Assembly (NCBI GenBank): GCA_905178155.1
Contig: CAJINV010000002.1
Span: forward strand, 7,098,743 to 7,162,742
Direction of reading: 5' to 3'
DNA: 64,000 nucleotides
DNA from: Amoebophrya sp. A120
Lineage: Eukaryota; Sar; Dinophyceae; Syndiniales; Amoebophryaceae
How positions within the stretch are numbered: the first letter of the stretch is position 1; every line of letters starts with the position of its first letter. This document shows positions 34,413 to 46,809 of this stretch, piece by piece. The notes beneath the pieces were generated by a model that made no database searches, was not told where the DNA came from, and saw nothing but the letters and a program-made list of their open reading frames with translations. The translations under genes were made by a program, and so were the position numbers.

Positions 34413-36113
34413 ATGGACGCCGCCAACCGTCAAGTGTATTGGGAGAAGCAGGGCAAGGACAAGCTGTGCGCGGTCCACACGCTGAACGCCCTGATGCAAC
34501 AGCCGGCGTTTGACGAGTTTACGCTCGGCGCCATTGCCCAGCAGCTCGACGCGGAGGAGTCGAGGATAATGGGCGGCCCCTCCATCCCCGGTGGAGAGAG
34601 TCACAACGTGGACGCGGACGGAAATTTTTCCCTGCCGGTGATGGAGCGCGCGCTGAATCAGTACGACATCACGCTGGTGAACCTCGACCGGCCCGACGTG
34701 CGATCCAAAATCATGTCCACCCAAGACGGTGCGTACCGTGAGGAAGCGTACGTGTGCAACTCGCACCGGCGGGCGCACTGGTTCTGCTTGCGAAAGGTGT
34801 TCTCCAAGTGGTACGATTTTGACTCCTTGAAGCCGGCGCCGACGTTTATCTCGGACTCGCACCTGAATTCCTTCTTGGAATCAACCATGAGCGCGGGCTT
34901 CACGGTGTTCGTCGTGCGACCACGTACTACATTGTCTTCATGGGTTTGATATTTTTGACTTTGATCATTTATTATCCTACTTTCGCTTTCCGGCGTCATC
35001 TGAATGTCTATATGCCACAGCTTTATTCGTACTTCAATGGCAACTGTGTTCTTGCATTCCCTCATGGTGATCGATCGTTGTGTGGTAATTGTAATGCAGT
35101 GAAGATGCATTCCCCCTTAGAGTTAGAGTCAGACGAAATACGCAAAACATATCAGCCCAAAACTCCGCCAAGTCCAGCGTTACGCTTCCACCGCCGGACA
35201 AGTTTCTCCATCGCAATCTTGCGGGGCATCAGCACTTCCTGAATGATCGGGACATGGACAGGCTGCGAGATGAGCACCGTGCAACGGAAGACAAGGAAAT
35301 GAAGGACGCACAGAAACTAGGCGAGGGTGGCGGAGATGGAGAGGATGGGTAAGAAGTACTTGAAAGCTGTGAGTTGATATGCAGAAGTCGAAGTTTTTAT
35401 TTTTTTCGGCGGTTCCCAGACGTTCCTCTTCGTCCTGCATAGTAGAGAGCATTTCCATTTAGTCTTCTAGTTCTAACATGACATCACTGACGTCGCAAAA
35501 ATCCACCAATCTCTCCCACGACCTCCATCGAAACTACAACAGCGACGGCAAACCTGCCTTCACCATGGTGGTCCCCTCCGACAAGCGAAAAGTCGAGACC
35601 GACTGGAGCAAGCTTGGCGCCGGCAACACGCTTTCCGGCGGTGGTGCTTCCCAGTCCTCGCAGCCAATAGCGGTCGATGACCCGGAGATGGACGCCGATA
35701 TGCGGGCCGCCATAGCAGCCTCGCTCGCAGACGTGAAGGTGCCGGAACCGCAGCAGGAGCCGGACCAGGCCAACGCGGACGCGATAACGATCCAGTTCCG
35801 CTTCAAGTCGGATCCGGCACAGAAGCGACGCTTTTTGAAATCCAACAGCAAGATTCTGGACGTGGTGCAGTACTTGGAACACGCGACAACGCAGCAAAAT
35901 TTGTTTCCAACCTTGTCAGCAAATCCTGCGATGTCGCTCATTGGCTTGGAGCGCTACGCGGTAATAAAGCAGGGCTTTCCGAAGAAGGAAAAGTTCGTGC
36001 GGTGTAATTTGTCGAAGAGGGTGTACCTCGACGGAGAAGACGTCACAGATGCAAGTCTCTTGGACCGGAAATTCGAGAAGCAGGAAGCCATGATTCTGCA
36101 GCTGGAAGCTTAA
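34413..36113 (+). CDS. Ataxin-3-like deubiquitinase (Josephin, UIM, UBX-like), three exons
   Basis: Josephin proteases cleave ubiquitin chains. Exons 34413-34923, 35156-35348 and 35471-36113 join through two GT-AG introns with matching phases to give 448 residues. Residues 1-170 are a full Josephin domain: Gln13 and catalytic Cys19 in EKQGKDKLCAVHTLN, catalytic His122 in RRAHWFCLRK. The third position is Asp135 (WYDFDSL), where human ataxin-3 has Asn. A linker follows, then a ubiquitin-interacting motif at about 305-323 (MDADMRAAIAASLADV). A UBX-like beta-grasp domain ends the protein at about 339-448 (ITIQFRFKSDPAQKRRF, YAVIKQGFPKKE). Josephin-UIM-UBX is known from apicomplexan ataxin-3 proteins, where the UBX domain is thought to recruit the Cdc48/p97 ATPase. 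No polyglutamine tract is present. Very likely an active enzyme. Confidence 0.92.
34924..35155 (+). other. GT-AG intron 1 of the ataxin-3-like gene
   Basis: GTACTA...ATCAG, 232 nt, phase 1. The junction gives FVVR-Pro-Pro right after the Josephin domain. Confidence 0.8.
35349..35470 (+). other. GT-AG intron 2 of the ataxin-3-like gene
   Basis: GTAAGA...TTCTAG, 122 nt, phase 2 (GG + T, Gly). The strong donor is preferred to reading the overlapping TAA as the end of the protein, because the next exon supplies the expected UIM and UBX-like domains. Confidence 0.8.
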
Positions 36114-38431
36114 GTCCTTCGAGAATCTTGTTCTGCCCAGCATATTCTTTCGCCGAGATGAAATGAGATACCCACCACGCCATCGAGATCGACTTGCAGT
36201 AGGGTAGCCAAAAACCCCCCTTTATCAGAAGATAGTGACTACCCCGTCCCCGGCCGCGCTCCCGGTCATGATATTTTTTGAAAAAATACCCACATCTCCC
36301 AACATGGCTGCGGGTCCTCCGGCGCACTTCTTGAGTGCTTAGCTTAGCTCGACATGAATGGAGTTGGCGACCGCACGCATTTCGATATTCGAAAGACATA
36401 AAAAGCGACACGATCATGCAGAACTTCGGAAGCTTTTCCTAAACACGCCAGCCAGAGTGCTGCGCACCAGTCTTTTGCTTATGCTTTCTTCGTGTTCATC
36501 GACTTCAATGCGTCATCTTCTTCGCTGCCCTAGTTTCCTTTTGGGCGAAACACGAGAAGTTGAAGTACCATACATGCTCCTGATTGCTTTCCGCAATGGA
36601 TCGAGCAGTGTCGCCGCCCGGAAGAAGTAAAACTAAAATTTAAGTAGTATACTAATACTTCTATTAGATAGAAGCTAGTAGTATACTAGACTTCAGTTTT
36701 TGGAACTATTCGAGGCCGATCTATATTAAGTGACATTTTAAAGGGGAAACCAAATGTGATGAAGAGGCGCTGAGAATAAGGCGCCAAAGTTCGACTTCGA
36801 GCAACGAAGTGGTTTATTCGTGAGTAATGGCAACAAAAAGTAATGGCAACAAAAAGTAGATCGTTGTTCTTCGTCGTTGTTCTTCGTCGTTGTTGAGAAC
36901 GGATACTACTTGAAATCCAACCAAAAACCGTGGGGGCGAGGGCCTCGTGAGGGTCCCTGGATGCTGCAGGTTGGCCATAGCGAGCCTAATGACCCCGGTG
37001 AGCCTCGTCCCTTTAGGAACCACATACGTCGGTCAAAAATACAAGAAAGAAAATAGTGGCGTCGTCCCCCTCACTGACAGCGCCGCCGCAGCACGGGTAA
37101 CCGCGTAGCCTCGTCGTGGAGTTAGATAGAAGGCCGCGGATAGCAAAAACTATAGTAAGAGTAAAAAAGAAAGTAAAGAAACCGGGCCAATAGATAATAG
37201 AGAGATAGCGCATAGATTAGCTTATACACTCCACCCGCGCCCGCCGTGGTCGTGACCTTCGTGCCGTGATCGAGCGACGCGACAAGGGCCTGCGTTTTTC
37301 TTAGGGACGAGGGCGCAGGACATGTCAGTGAGAGGAACCCGCGGGCTTGTCCTTATCGATCTTTTGTCGTTCCCCTGGTTATTCCTTTGATTCCACCCAT
37401 GCTATCTTTCTTTGTGCATCAGCACAGCCAGCGTGCTCGAGAACAGCGCCCCCCTTAACGACGTCGGATGTGGACGCGCCTACACGCGCGACAGAAGGAC
37501 TTCCGCCAACGACGGGGGAGGGTCAGCCGAGGATCGACGACGGGGGAGCTTTCTGTACTACGTCGGAGCGGGCGACGTTTTTATAATATCATCATGCTGC
37601 ACTACTTCACTTCGACGCTGGAGGGATTGGGAGTCCTCCACTGCGGGCTTCAGCCTACAGGTAACTCTGTTGCTTCGCCCTCACAACCATTCGACACAGT
37701 AGTGGCTCACTTCTTCTCGACGAACAGGCGTGGTGTCTGGGCACTCTGGCAACGGGCTTCGGTCTCGACCCTGTTGTGTGCCAGCGCTACAACTCCAAAC
37801 TTTGCGCCCCGAGCCATCTGAGTGGTTTGACACGCATCGCGGTGTAGTAGCTAGTATGTTGCGTTGTCTCTCCATCGGAAATTACGACATCAAGTGAAGA
37901 CGCACAGCAAGCGGACACAACTACTGCCGCGGATCCAGCGAGCCACTACAATCAAGCGGCCTGCGACACCATGGGGGCGTTTGCAGTACAGACCGGCAGT
38001 TGGGCTTTGAGCAAGGACCGAGGAAGACAGCGCCCTAGTGGTTTACAGATCTGCGGTTTTGCTTGGCTAGTCAACTGCGAAAACATGTCCTATGGTTAGC
38101 TTAAAAGAGAGAATAGCTTAGTAGTTAGAAGCTGACTGTTGTAGTGGTTTCCTTCTCCTCCTCCTATTAGATAGAAGTAGAAGGTCTCTTTCTCTACGCC
38201 ACCTTCGAAACTCATAGTCATAGACTTCTCTTTGGCCCTGTGTCCGGAATCCCCAGAGCTGTGCGCAGCTCGTAATCTCCAGAGCTCCACCAAAGCTGAA
38301 TCCGCGGCCGCGAGTGAAAAAGCTCAGGCGGAGAAGATCATAGGATCTTCACGAGTTCTTGGATAGTGAGCCGGTTTGGGTTTCGTTTCTTCCCCATTTT
38401 TTAGTGCTGTCCCCTCGACGGCGCCAGCATC
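36114..38431. other. Intergenic, 2.3 kb, small repeats only
   Basis: No supported gene; a 90-codon frame at 36358-36630 has no recognisable features. Small repeats are present: GTAATGGCAACAAAAA twice at about 36826-36858, TTGTTCTTCGTCG twice at about 36865-36897, and TTAGATAGAAG near 36664, 37122 and 38167. The region could hide a degraded element or a non-coding transcript. Confidence 0.5.
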
Positions 38432-40824
38432 ATGTTCGGTGCCTGTCTGTCCACGTCCTCCGCGTCGATGCAGGATGACTTTCTCGTCGGCCCCTGCACC
38501 GCGGTCTGCCAGCGCCCGGTCGTGAATACGCGGTCCAGCAGCAAACAGCCAAAGCGGTCCTCTTCGTCCTCGCAGCACCACATGGCTCTCGTGCCCAGCT
38601 TCGAGAAAAAGTACCCCCCGACGGGCCCGACGGAGGACGATTTGAAGCAGGTGCTGGTCCGCTTGTACCACGATCCGGCGCTGGCCTCGGTGCTGTTCCA
38701 ACAAACAGGCAGTCCTGGGAAAACAAGCAGTGCAAATAAATCTATATCTAGTACGAATAAAAATGATCCTAGATCGGCCTATCCGCCGGCGAAAATCCCG
38801 TGGGAGGTTTTCTGGAAGGAGAATTTGAGATTTCTCATCCACTACGAAACGAAGAAGCCGGAACTGCGGCTGAAATCCTCCCACCTAGTCCAATTCCTCG
38901 TGCTCTTCCGCCACAGCGTGAAAAACGACGTTTTCGACCTAACGAAACCGATCGACGAGAGGAAGTACCAGGACGCGTTCGAGGGGATTTTGACGAAAGA
39001 CGTGAACACGCAGCTGATAAAGGACATCGCCCGCGCGGAATGGACCATCGACGGCGAGGGCTTCTCTTTCGCGAAGTACCTGGAAAGCGCGAAAAATTTG
39101 TCTAGCGTACATACCGGCATGGACCAGAGCACGAACTCGACCACGGTCGGTGGGAGCAGTACGGTTTCGTCGTATAATGTGGCGATGAACAGTGGAAATA
39201 AGGTATCATCTTCAAATCACAATAGACCTCTGATCAACACGTCCTCGACGGCCGTTCCGCCCGCCACAGACAATAAAGAACCGTATGCGGTTTATAGTAA
39301 GTCAAGCTCTTCCACCATGTCGGAAGAGCCTAAAAATAGAGCTAAGGCGGGAGTTGTAGGATCAACGGGCAAGAGCCAGCAAGTAAACTCCTCACTTCTG
39401 TCTACCGGCAATATTAAAGCACCTGCTCCTGCGCCAATCATATCCTCTGCGATGTCACAGCTCCAAAAGGAAGAGAAATTGAAGGAGAAGTTTCAGTATT
39501 TTTTCCTCGAAAAGCTGGAGAATTTCTTTCTGGCCTTCGCGAAGCAAGAGAAACTCTCCGCAAACCACACCTCCGCACTGATACAGGCGGTGACCACGCA
39601 GATGTGTCAGTGTGGACTTGCGAACTTGGACCGGGGAAGCTACAGCCGGAAGTATTTGGTTTCCGGGACAAATTTGGACCAAACCACAGTGTATTCGTTG
39701 TCGAAGGATGGGGACTCGTTGAAACTGACGCTGATGTGCATGAAAACGAATTTCACCGACTACTTCGACATGACAGTTGGAGGAGGCGTTGTAGCAAGTA
39801 GTAGTAGTGCAGCAACTGGTTCGGGGAGTGGTACAGGTACAGGTACAGCACACCTCGTCCCGGGAGCTGGAGAAGACGTAGTGGTGGTCCCCGAGCAGCA
39901 GCAGAAGCGGCACACCGGTGCTACTGGTACCAGTACTGGCGCACCAGGAGCAGCGTCGTCTGCATCGAATAAACTGAAGCAGCCAAGTGTCGTCTCAAAA
40001 ACGTCCCTCTCAACCACCTCTGACACAACGCGGACCGCGGATCAAGCAGCCAAAAGCAACGCTCTAAACGCGAATATTAAAAACCCGTCAGCACCATCAG
40101 GATCAGCAGCGGCAATTTCCCCGAACGAAATTGTGATTTCTCCGACTACCATCTCGGAAATGAACCCCACGGAGCCGCCAGAATCCGCAAGATCTGCGGG
40201 AAGCTTGTACCTCGCCGACGCGAAAAACACCAGCACCGCGATATGCATTGCAAAAGTATCGTACTAGTACAAATTGCATTACAAATCTTATCAGAAAGAA
40301 AAATGGAATTTGTAATGCTAATTGAGGTAAAAAGGTAGGTTTGTCATGCAAGATTGCAATTAGTACGAGTACGATACTTTTGCACAGGATACGCGAATCT
40401 GTCCTACAATCCGTTGTTCTGCCAGCCTCCCGCCTCCGCCATCAAAATCGCACCGGTGAGTGCCAACAAAGCGCCCAAAGTAGCCTCGCCTGGGAGTAGA
40501 GATCGGGTCATTGCTGGGGATGTTTTACACGACAGCGCGCAACATAAAGCCCAGCTTGCGGAACAGCAAGAAGCCAGCATAATGAGCGACGCCCCGTGTC
40601 GCTGCGCGAGCGGGTCGTATCTCTACCAGCACGCGACGCTGAAATTTACTCCGAACAAGGCAGCGAACGGGGTCGGTGGAGGAAGTACTGGAAATAATGC
40701 CGGGATTGGAAGTGCGGGTGTGAATACAGGGCCTGCGGGGGATCGTGGTGCAGCGCGCAGTATTGAGTATGTGTCTGTCGATGTGATTGATGGCCTTGAT
40801 GAAGTAAAAATCATTCCGCCATGA
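38432..40824 (+). CDS. Unknown protein interrupted by an introner
   Basis: Two + frames, 38432-40267 and 40354-40824, are separated by an inverted-repeat element. Joining at 40241/40388 gives 748 residues. The N-terminal third looks folded and helical (KIPWEVFWKENLRFLIHYET, LVQFLVLFRHSVKNDVFDLT, FSFAKYLESAKN). A long Ser/Thr/Ala-rich linker follows. A second structured part at about 39470-39780 has FFLEKLENFFLAFAKQEKLS and TTQMCQCGLANLDRGSYSRK. The last exon adds a Cys-containing segment (SDAPCRCASGSYLYQHATLK). I recognise no family. No signal peptide or membrane helix is seen. The exact splice positions are uncertain, but the reading frames on each side are long and coherent. Confidence 0.7.
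40242..40387 (+). mobile_element. Introner element, arm family alpha
   Basis: The arms are about 40244-40270 (TGCATTGCAAAAGTATCGTA...) and 40362-40386 (...GTACGATACTTTTGCACA), an inverted repeat of ~25 nt. A GATA direct repeat flanks it (40240-40243 and 40388-40391). The 3' edge ends in ACAG but no GT is available at the matching 5' position. The core contains TTTGTCATGC. The arms match those of the element at 60451-60615. Confidence 0.85.
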
Positions 40825-41707
40825 TGAGGAAGCAGCTGCAGGCAGAGCAGTCCTAAAAACGCTCAAGCATGTTGACCATAGTTATAAATGCAAAGCACGC
40901 TGCACGCGCAAGAACATGTTGACTGTGTAGAATCATGATATTAAGTACTTCTAAAGTGCTGCTAATACCATGATGGCGAGGCTCGCGCTGTCGTTGTCGA
41001 GAAAGCTGTTGCTCAACAGGAGGAGCTAGTATGGTAAGCTTTATCAACTGCTCAACAGCCAAGGAGCTCTGCGCTCAACTGTAGGGCGAAAAGCAAGAGC
41101 TAGAGCTTCGAAGCCCGGAATTAAGGCGGACGCACGCGCAATGCTGGCTACAGATTGCTCTTTCTTTGCGTTCTACTGCAGCTCTACTTTTCCGCCACTT
41201 GGCTGAGAATGAAAAGGATGAAGATGTCAATAATGTTGCTTGCTGCTGGTGCTCAATTCAGGTTGATGGAAGATCAAAACACCAACAACAAAAAGGATCA
41301 CAAGCCCTCATACGCTCCGGTTTATGATCATCAAGATCTTCCTCTAGCACAACACTTAGTTTTACTCTGCTATGTGCTTTTCACACTTGCTCATGCTTGT
41401 GCCTGTGCGTTCGCCAAGTTTAGGATGATACTTTTTTTCCGGACACGATCGGTGTCATTCGTATGTTTCATTTTCGTCAGACATGGAACATGTGTATTTT
41501 TGAATTGTCTCACGTTTCTGTAGTTTCTCATAGCTAAAACATAGCTGTTCATCAGGTCTTGATAGATTCACTTTGAGTTTGTTCTGCATATTTCTAATTT
41601 CGGAGTTTTTTTATTTTTTTGTACTTATTTACGCCTAGTAGATCTAGATCCAGTTGCAGGCTAACATTTCAGCTGTCGAAACTTGTTGAGCTTCCATTTT
41701 CGAGAAG
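40825..41707. other. Intergenic
   Basis: A 122-codon open frame (41155-41523) starts with TTG and has no domain, so it is not called. Otherwise nothing recognised. Confidence 0.5.
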
Positions 41708-44360
41708 ATGAGTTCTTCACCACGACCGGAGGTCAGTCTTACCGGCTGGAGCGACTTGCAGAACTCGATGGATGACGATCCGGATGATCCCGTCTCGCAC
41801 CGGCCGGCGGAGAAGGGGATGAACTCCGTGAAAGATCCTGTCGTCGAAAATCAAAGTGAGCGAGGTATTGGAATATTTTCGGCAGCAGACAGCCCTTCTC
41901 CCGTGTTTTTCTTCGTGATGTCAAAAAGATGCTGCGCTTGATTTTTTGGTTTTGGAATCGAAAGACCCTCACGTAACCACATGAAATAGAAAAAATTAAA
42001 AATATGCTATCAACTCCTACAGTTCTGTCTCCGTATCGCCCGTTGCCGCCGCCGATTGGTCCCTTGCCTTCATCTTCGGGCAAGGAAAAAGACAAGACTC
42101 CCCAAAATGCGCTGGACGACAAATGGCCGGTTCCGTCGCCGCACTACACGGTCGTGCCCATGGAGGGTACCGCCCCGGCGACGACGCACGAGGTTTTCAT
42201 GCTAGCTGGTTCAGCATCTGTTTCCGAAGCTTATTTGCCACCGGAGATTTCTACACCAGGCTCTAACTATGTTAGTACCTCGGCACCTTTCGTTTCAACT
42301 GCTGATGGCAACTACCCCGCTAGTACGCCGGTTAATATGTGCTGGACCACCCCGACTCACGAAGTTGTGCCCGTTCCAGGAGTGTATGGAGATGACGCAA
42401 ACTACTCGTACTACAACGTGCAGCCTGGTGTTCCAACTCAGTTTGTCAACGGGTCGGACGGGGGTTATTTCGCTGCAGCCTCCTTCTCGCATCCAGAACA
42501 AGTGCAGCGCCAGACTTATTTCACTTGCGCCGCGCCGGACCCGGACTCCTGGTTCTGTTCCACGCCGGCGGTAGAGACAAACTATGAAATGAACAGCGGC
42601 AACGGCGGTGAAGAAAAACAGCAACAAGATGTCTCATTGGTCAACAAAAACATGACGTCCACCACTTTTACCGAAGATGAATACGATTTTCCGCAGTATA
42701 ATTTCAATGACTGTGACAGTACGACGAGGGTTGATGAGAGAAGCGCATCGACATCCGACGTTGCAACGGCGTTGGGTGAACGCGCCCCTGCGCAGCTGAA
42801 CAACCCTGAAGATTTTCATCATGATGCCACTTGCTCTACCACTTCTACCCATGGCGGAAAGAAGATCATGGCGGCGATTTCACCGGATCTAGAGTCAACT
42901 TTGCTGACTGCGGAGCCGACTACGGAGATGAAAGTGAAACACTGTGCGACGGATGATCTCGCAGCGCCCCCGCGCTGTGCTGACGACGGAAAAGAGATGG
43001 CTGGGTCGTTCCAAGGACACGGAAAAATGGTCTGTCACTCGTCCGCTAGCACTTGTTGCTCCGATCGAGCCGTTGTCGTGGAAAACAAGGAGTATCTTCA
43101 TGGGTATCATGATGGGGGAGGTTCTTCCGACTTAACGCAACACGTGGATGACCGCGACGGGGTACAGCTGGTTGTACATGATGAACAACAGGTCGTCGCG
43201 GACTATCGCGATCTCCATCAAGAAGTCCTCGCACAGACCACAGAGGAGGAACGTGGAAAGCCAACAGTTGTCCGCCAGAATCGTCAGTTTGTAGCCAATC
43301 ACGAAGCTGCGGTCCAGAGCTTACAAGACCACGGAAAATCGCAGCTAGACATGGGCCAGCTCGTCAATCTCGTGTGGTTCGAACAGTATGCCAAGAAGGA
43401 GGTCGAGTTAGTGCGTGACGCGCTGAAAAGCGATCACGATGCGCGAGCCGAACTGTGTGGATTTATCACACAGAAGACCAGTGGGGCCCTGACCACGGGC
43501 ATTAACGCGCTGCAGAAAACACTGGACTGGTGCGGCAACAAAAGCAAACCGCAGCTGGCCTCCCTGCAGAGGTACGAAGTGCGGCAATTGGAGGAAGAGA
43601 TGGCATTGCGTGCAGAATGCTTAGAAAATCAAAGGACAAGCCAGTGTCAAGTGATCAACACAATCTTCGGACCCCAAGGACCGGAGACCGACGAGGAAAC
43701 TGCTATGCGCCGGAGCAGGGCACTCCAGCTGAAGACTTTGAACGACAATTATGACATATTCAAGCGGAACTTGGAGCAGGAGAAGACTCTCAGAGCATCT
43801 GCGGTAGTGATGAAAATAAATTTGACCTAGCTTATTGCGTGCTGGGCGAAGTGGAGTTTACATCATTCGTCATTGTAATTTCTGATGAAGAAGCAGATCA
43901 TCATCATTTTGGAGCCTAGTGAAATTATCTATCTTGTTCAAGACACTGCAGGATCCGAGTTAATATTCTGCGTTCCACTTTTTATTCATCGAGCCCGAAT
44001 CCAAAGAAGTGCGCATGTAGATGCATAAAATTCCACGTGATCATACAACGCACAATACTACAGATTGACTCCAAGTACAAGTCTCTGCTCGACAAGTACG
44101 ACGGTGCGCAGGAACACTTGGTCGAGCAGATTAAGGGGTTAAGCGAGGCGCGGGACCAAGTTCGAGAGAAGGAACTGCCGGTTTACAAACAAAAAAAGGA
44201 CGAGGCAGAGCGTCGTTCTGAGCATGCTTTCGCAAAGATCGTGGAACTTCTCAAACTTGCGATTGACGCTTCTGCGTGGTACGGCCGCGCGCTGGTTCCG
44301 GAGTCAGGAGGTGACGGTGGGGCGCCGTCTTGCGCCGGGACGGCGACGGTGTATCAATGA
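41708..44360 (+). CDS. Coiled-coil protein with disordered N-terminal half, three exons
   Basis: Exons 41708-41855, 42023-43803 and 44064-44360 join through two GT-AG introns (GTGAGC...CTACAG and GTAGTG...TACAG) with exact phase, giving 741 residues. Residues up to ~430 are Pro/Ser/Thr/Tyr-rich and disordered, with acidic and His-rich patches. From about 43370 to the end the protein is helical and charged (VWFEQYAKKEVELVRDAL, RYEVRQLEEEMALRAE, then YKSLLDKYDGAQEHLVEQIK and KQKKDEAERRSEHAFAKIVE). This is a typical oligomerising coiled coil that continues across the second intron, which supports the join. No catalytic domain is recognised. A vesicle-coat or cytoskeletal adaptor would fit, but this is speculation. 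Confidence 0.78.
41856..42022 (+). other. GT-AG intron
   Basis: GTGAGC...CCTACAG, 167 nt, phase 1 (A + TT, Ile). The intronic frame would otherwise stop at 41941. Confidence 0.75.
43804..44063 (+). other. GT-AG intron
   Basis: GTAGTG...ACTACAG, 260 nt, phase 0, joining LRASA to IDSKYKSLL within one continuous coiled coil. Confidence 0.78.
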
Positions 44361-45346
44361 ATTCCGATCTAAATCAAGATGACCACATCATCTTCATACA
44401 TTTACGACGATAGTGCAACGTATAGGATACAGCTTTGTGACCTATCGGCCGTGCTATCAGATCATCCATCAAAAAAAAAAAATTCCAAGAAATACCATAA
44501 AAAAGAAGAATTGAGATCGATACATATATAAATTCCTTTGAAAAACTGAGCAATAACATACGTATTCATATATACGACCATGTTTCGATATTCAGACTTC
44601 TCTGATGTTAGTAAGCGACGATAAGCGATGTGCGGTGCTGCAGTGAGAAACCCTCGAGATGCAGCTTGAACGAACTCGAGCCCAAACCTCCGCACGCCCC
44701 CCCCTAGTGCAGGATAAATGATGATGATGACGTATGTAGGTTATCGCAGTTCCTTTGAAAAACCAAGCAGCGACCTAGCTAGGTCTAGGTCTGTGCTGAT
44801 TGAACCTTCAGTCACCGCAGAATGTGAAGTGGCAACATCAATCGGTTGTATTTCTAAAAAGCGCAACTTACACCCACCGTCAGCCCTGAATTGACCCTCA
44901 GAGGCGCGCACTCGCGTGCAGCTGTAATGACACAGAGATGTCTGGGCCTACCTGTTCTTTTGTGCCTGGTGTAGTTGGTGTAGTTCTTTCTTCGAGTTCA
45001 TCTACCTAACTGGTCGCTGATAACAATCAATAAGCAGAAGAGTGTTCTTGTTCCGATCATCCATAGGCACCGCACCTGGAAACGCAGACGCAATAAAAAA
45101 GTAAGACGGCCATCGATCTGGAGCAAACGAGAGTTCCGCGCAAATTCATAGAAGAGAGAGAAGTTGTACCTGTAAGCGGCAGGAGAGGACAACGCGCGTA
45201 ACCTTTTAATCGTAGTTTCTCGTGCGAAGCTGTTGTAGACCACCTCCGTCACTCCTTTGGATATCCGAGGAAAAGTCGATTGTTCTTCTTGGAGAAAGCG
45301 AATATAAGTAAACAAATCATAGGGCTTAATAGCCGCGAACGAAAAC
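44361..45346. other. Intergenic
   Basis: Includes an A-run at about 44469. A 164-codon minus-strand frame (44998-45492) overlaps the start of the next gene and shows no domain, so it is taken as a shadow. Confidence 0.5.
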
Positions 45347-46809
45347 ATGCCAACTTGTTCCTCACCAGCTTCAAAACCTTTGCGCGACACCAGCCTCCAT
45401 CCAGCAGGTCCGGCTGAACAAGGTCCAGACGAAACTACTGCGCCCGGCCTTTTTGGTATTGCGCAGAGCAATGTGGCCTCTACTTGTGCCATGATAGCTC
45501 GTACGCCGCCTCAGATGAAGGAAGATAGCGCTTCACCTACGTCCTCGGGAATTTCGTACCCTTCTCTTGGGAATTTAGCACCCACCACTTGGGAAGCGGC
45601 GCTTTTGGGTTTCGTCGCCGAGAAGGTGCAAGCGGTCCAGGATACCTACGATGGATCCCACGACTTCGCGCACATCGTCCGCGTCGCGCGCCTCCTGGAA
45701 ACGCTTTTGGAGCGCGAGGACGCTGCGGTGGCGGGATCGCCACGTGGTCTTGGCGCGACGGCCGCGCCAGAAGGAGATACTTCTTCCTGTTTTCGCCCAT
45801 CCTCGGCAGATGAAGAGGTAGTACAGGGCGACTGCAGGTCCACCTCGCGGCCTTTATTCAGCAGAAGTGATCTTTTGGTTGCGCGTTTGGCGATTCTCCT
45901 GCATGACGTTGACGACCACAAATACGCAAAACCGCCGGGGGACGAGAGTGGGAAACCTTCTTCCTCTTTCGCAGCGAAGATTTTCGCAGAGACAAGGTGT
46001 TGGGAAGAAGTAAACGTCGACGATGGAATATTAGAAGCAAAAACTTTCCTTACCCCTGAGATCATCGACCGCGTCACGTTCCTGATTCAGCATGTGTCCT
46101 ATTCAAAAGAGCAGAAATTTGTGCGCGCGCACGGGAAAGAGGCTTTCACCGAGCAGGTTCACGCCAAGGAATGCATGCTAAAGTACGTGCAGGACGCGGA
46201 CCGCATCGATGCGCTCGGGGCGTTGGGCATCGCGCGGTGTTTCGCCTATGGTGGCAGCCAAGCTCGACCGCTCTACTCCGAGGAAAGCCTATTTCAGCTG
46301 GAGGAAGGGTAAAAATGCTGGTGTTTCCTGCTGCTCATGCTCAAGTGTTGGCATACGCAGGAATGATGGACATGGCTTGTTCGAAAGTGCTGCATATCCA
46401 AATCGTGATCTTCCATACTAGGGGCATTCTATGGAACATTCCTTTATCGCCGCCCTGGCCCTCCTCGGAACCTGCTCCGTAGATTAGGTTGTGCTGCTTG
46501 ATAATGTTGTGAAAATACTTATCTTTGTGACATCGAGGAGGAGGAGTAAACTGACTCGTGCTGTATGATCCTGAAAATCCATTCATTCAAACATCATATC
46601 GCAGCTGTGACAGCCCCGGAGAAGTTCCCGAAAGCGTCCGGTCGCAAGCGGATCGTCTCGAGGACGGGGTCGCACATTTTTACGAAAAGCTGTTTTTTCT
46701 GAAAGAGCGCCTGAGCACGGAGTCAGCTCGGGAAATGGCAGAGCAGCGGCACAGATATATGGTGCAATTCCTGGAGCAGATGCGAGAAGAGGCGGCGGGA
46801 AGGCGATGA
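45347..46809 (+). CDS. HD-domain metal-dependent phosphohydrolase, two exons
   Basis: HD proteins hydrolyse phosphate esters, often nucleotides, using metals bound by His and Asp. Exons 45347-46308 and 46605-46809 join across a GT-AG intron with phase 2, giving 388 residues. The N-terminal ~80 residues are low-complexity. The HD core shows the first His in [16 protein letters not shown] (His105, His109), the HD doublet His186-Asp187 in [10 protein letters not shown], a further His in LIQHVSYS (His249), and the last Asp in [20 protein letters not shown]. Exon 2 adds the family's C-terminal helices ([17 protein letters not shown] and [11 protein letters not shown]). This matches the YedJ-type HD hydrolases. 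A Ser/Asp-rich insertion of ~50 residues sits between the first His and the HD doublet. All metal ligands seem present, so activity is likely; the substrate is unknown. Confidence 0.9.
46309..46604 (+). other. GT-AG intron of the HD-domain gene
   Basis: GTAAAA...ATCGCAG, 296 nt, phase 2 (GG + C, Gly). Confidence 0.82.

Noticed and set aside
36358-36630. 90-codon ATG frame downstream of the ataxin-3-like gene
   Set aside because: No domain, no neighbouring exon with matching phase; left as intergenic.
41155-41523. 122-codon frame with hydrophobic stretches
   Set aside because: Begins with TTG, AT-rich composition, no conserved features.
44998-45492. 164-codon minus-strand frame
   Set aside because: Overlaps the start of the HD-domain gene on the opposite strand and has no recognisable domain.
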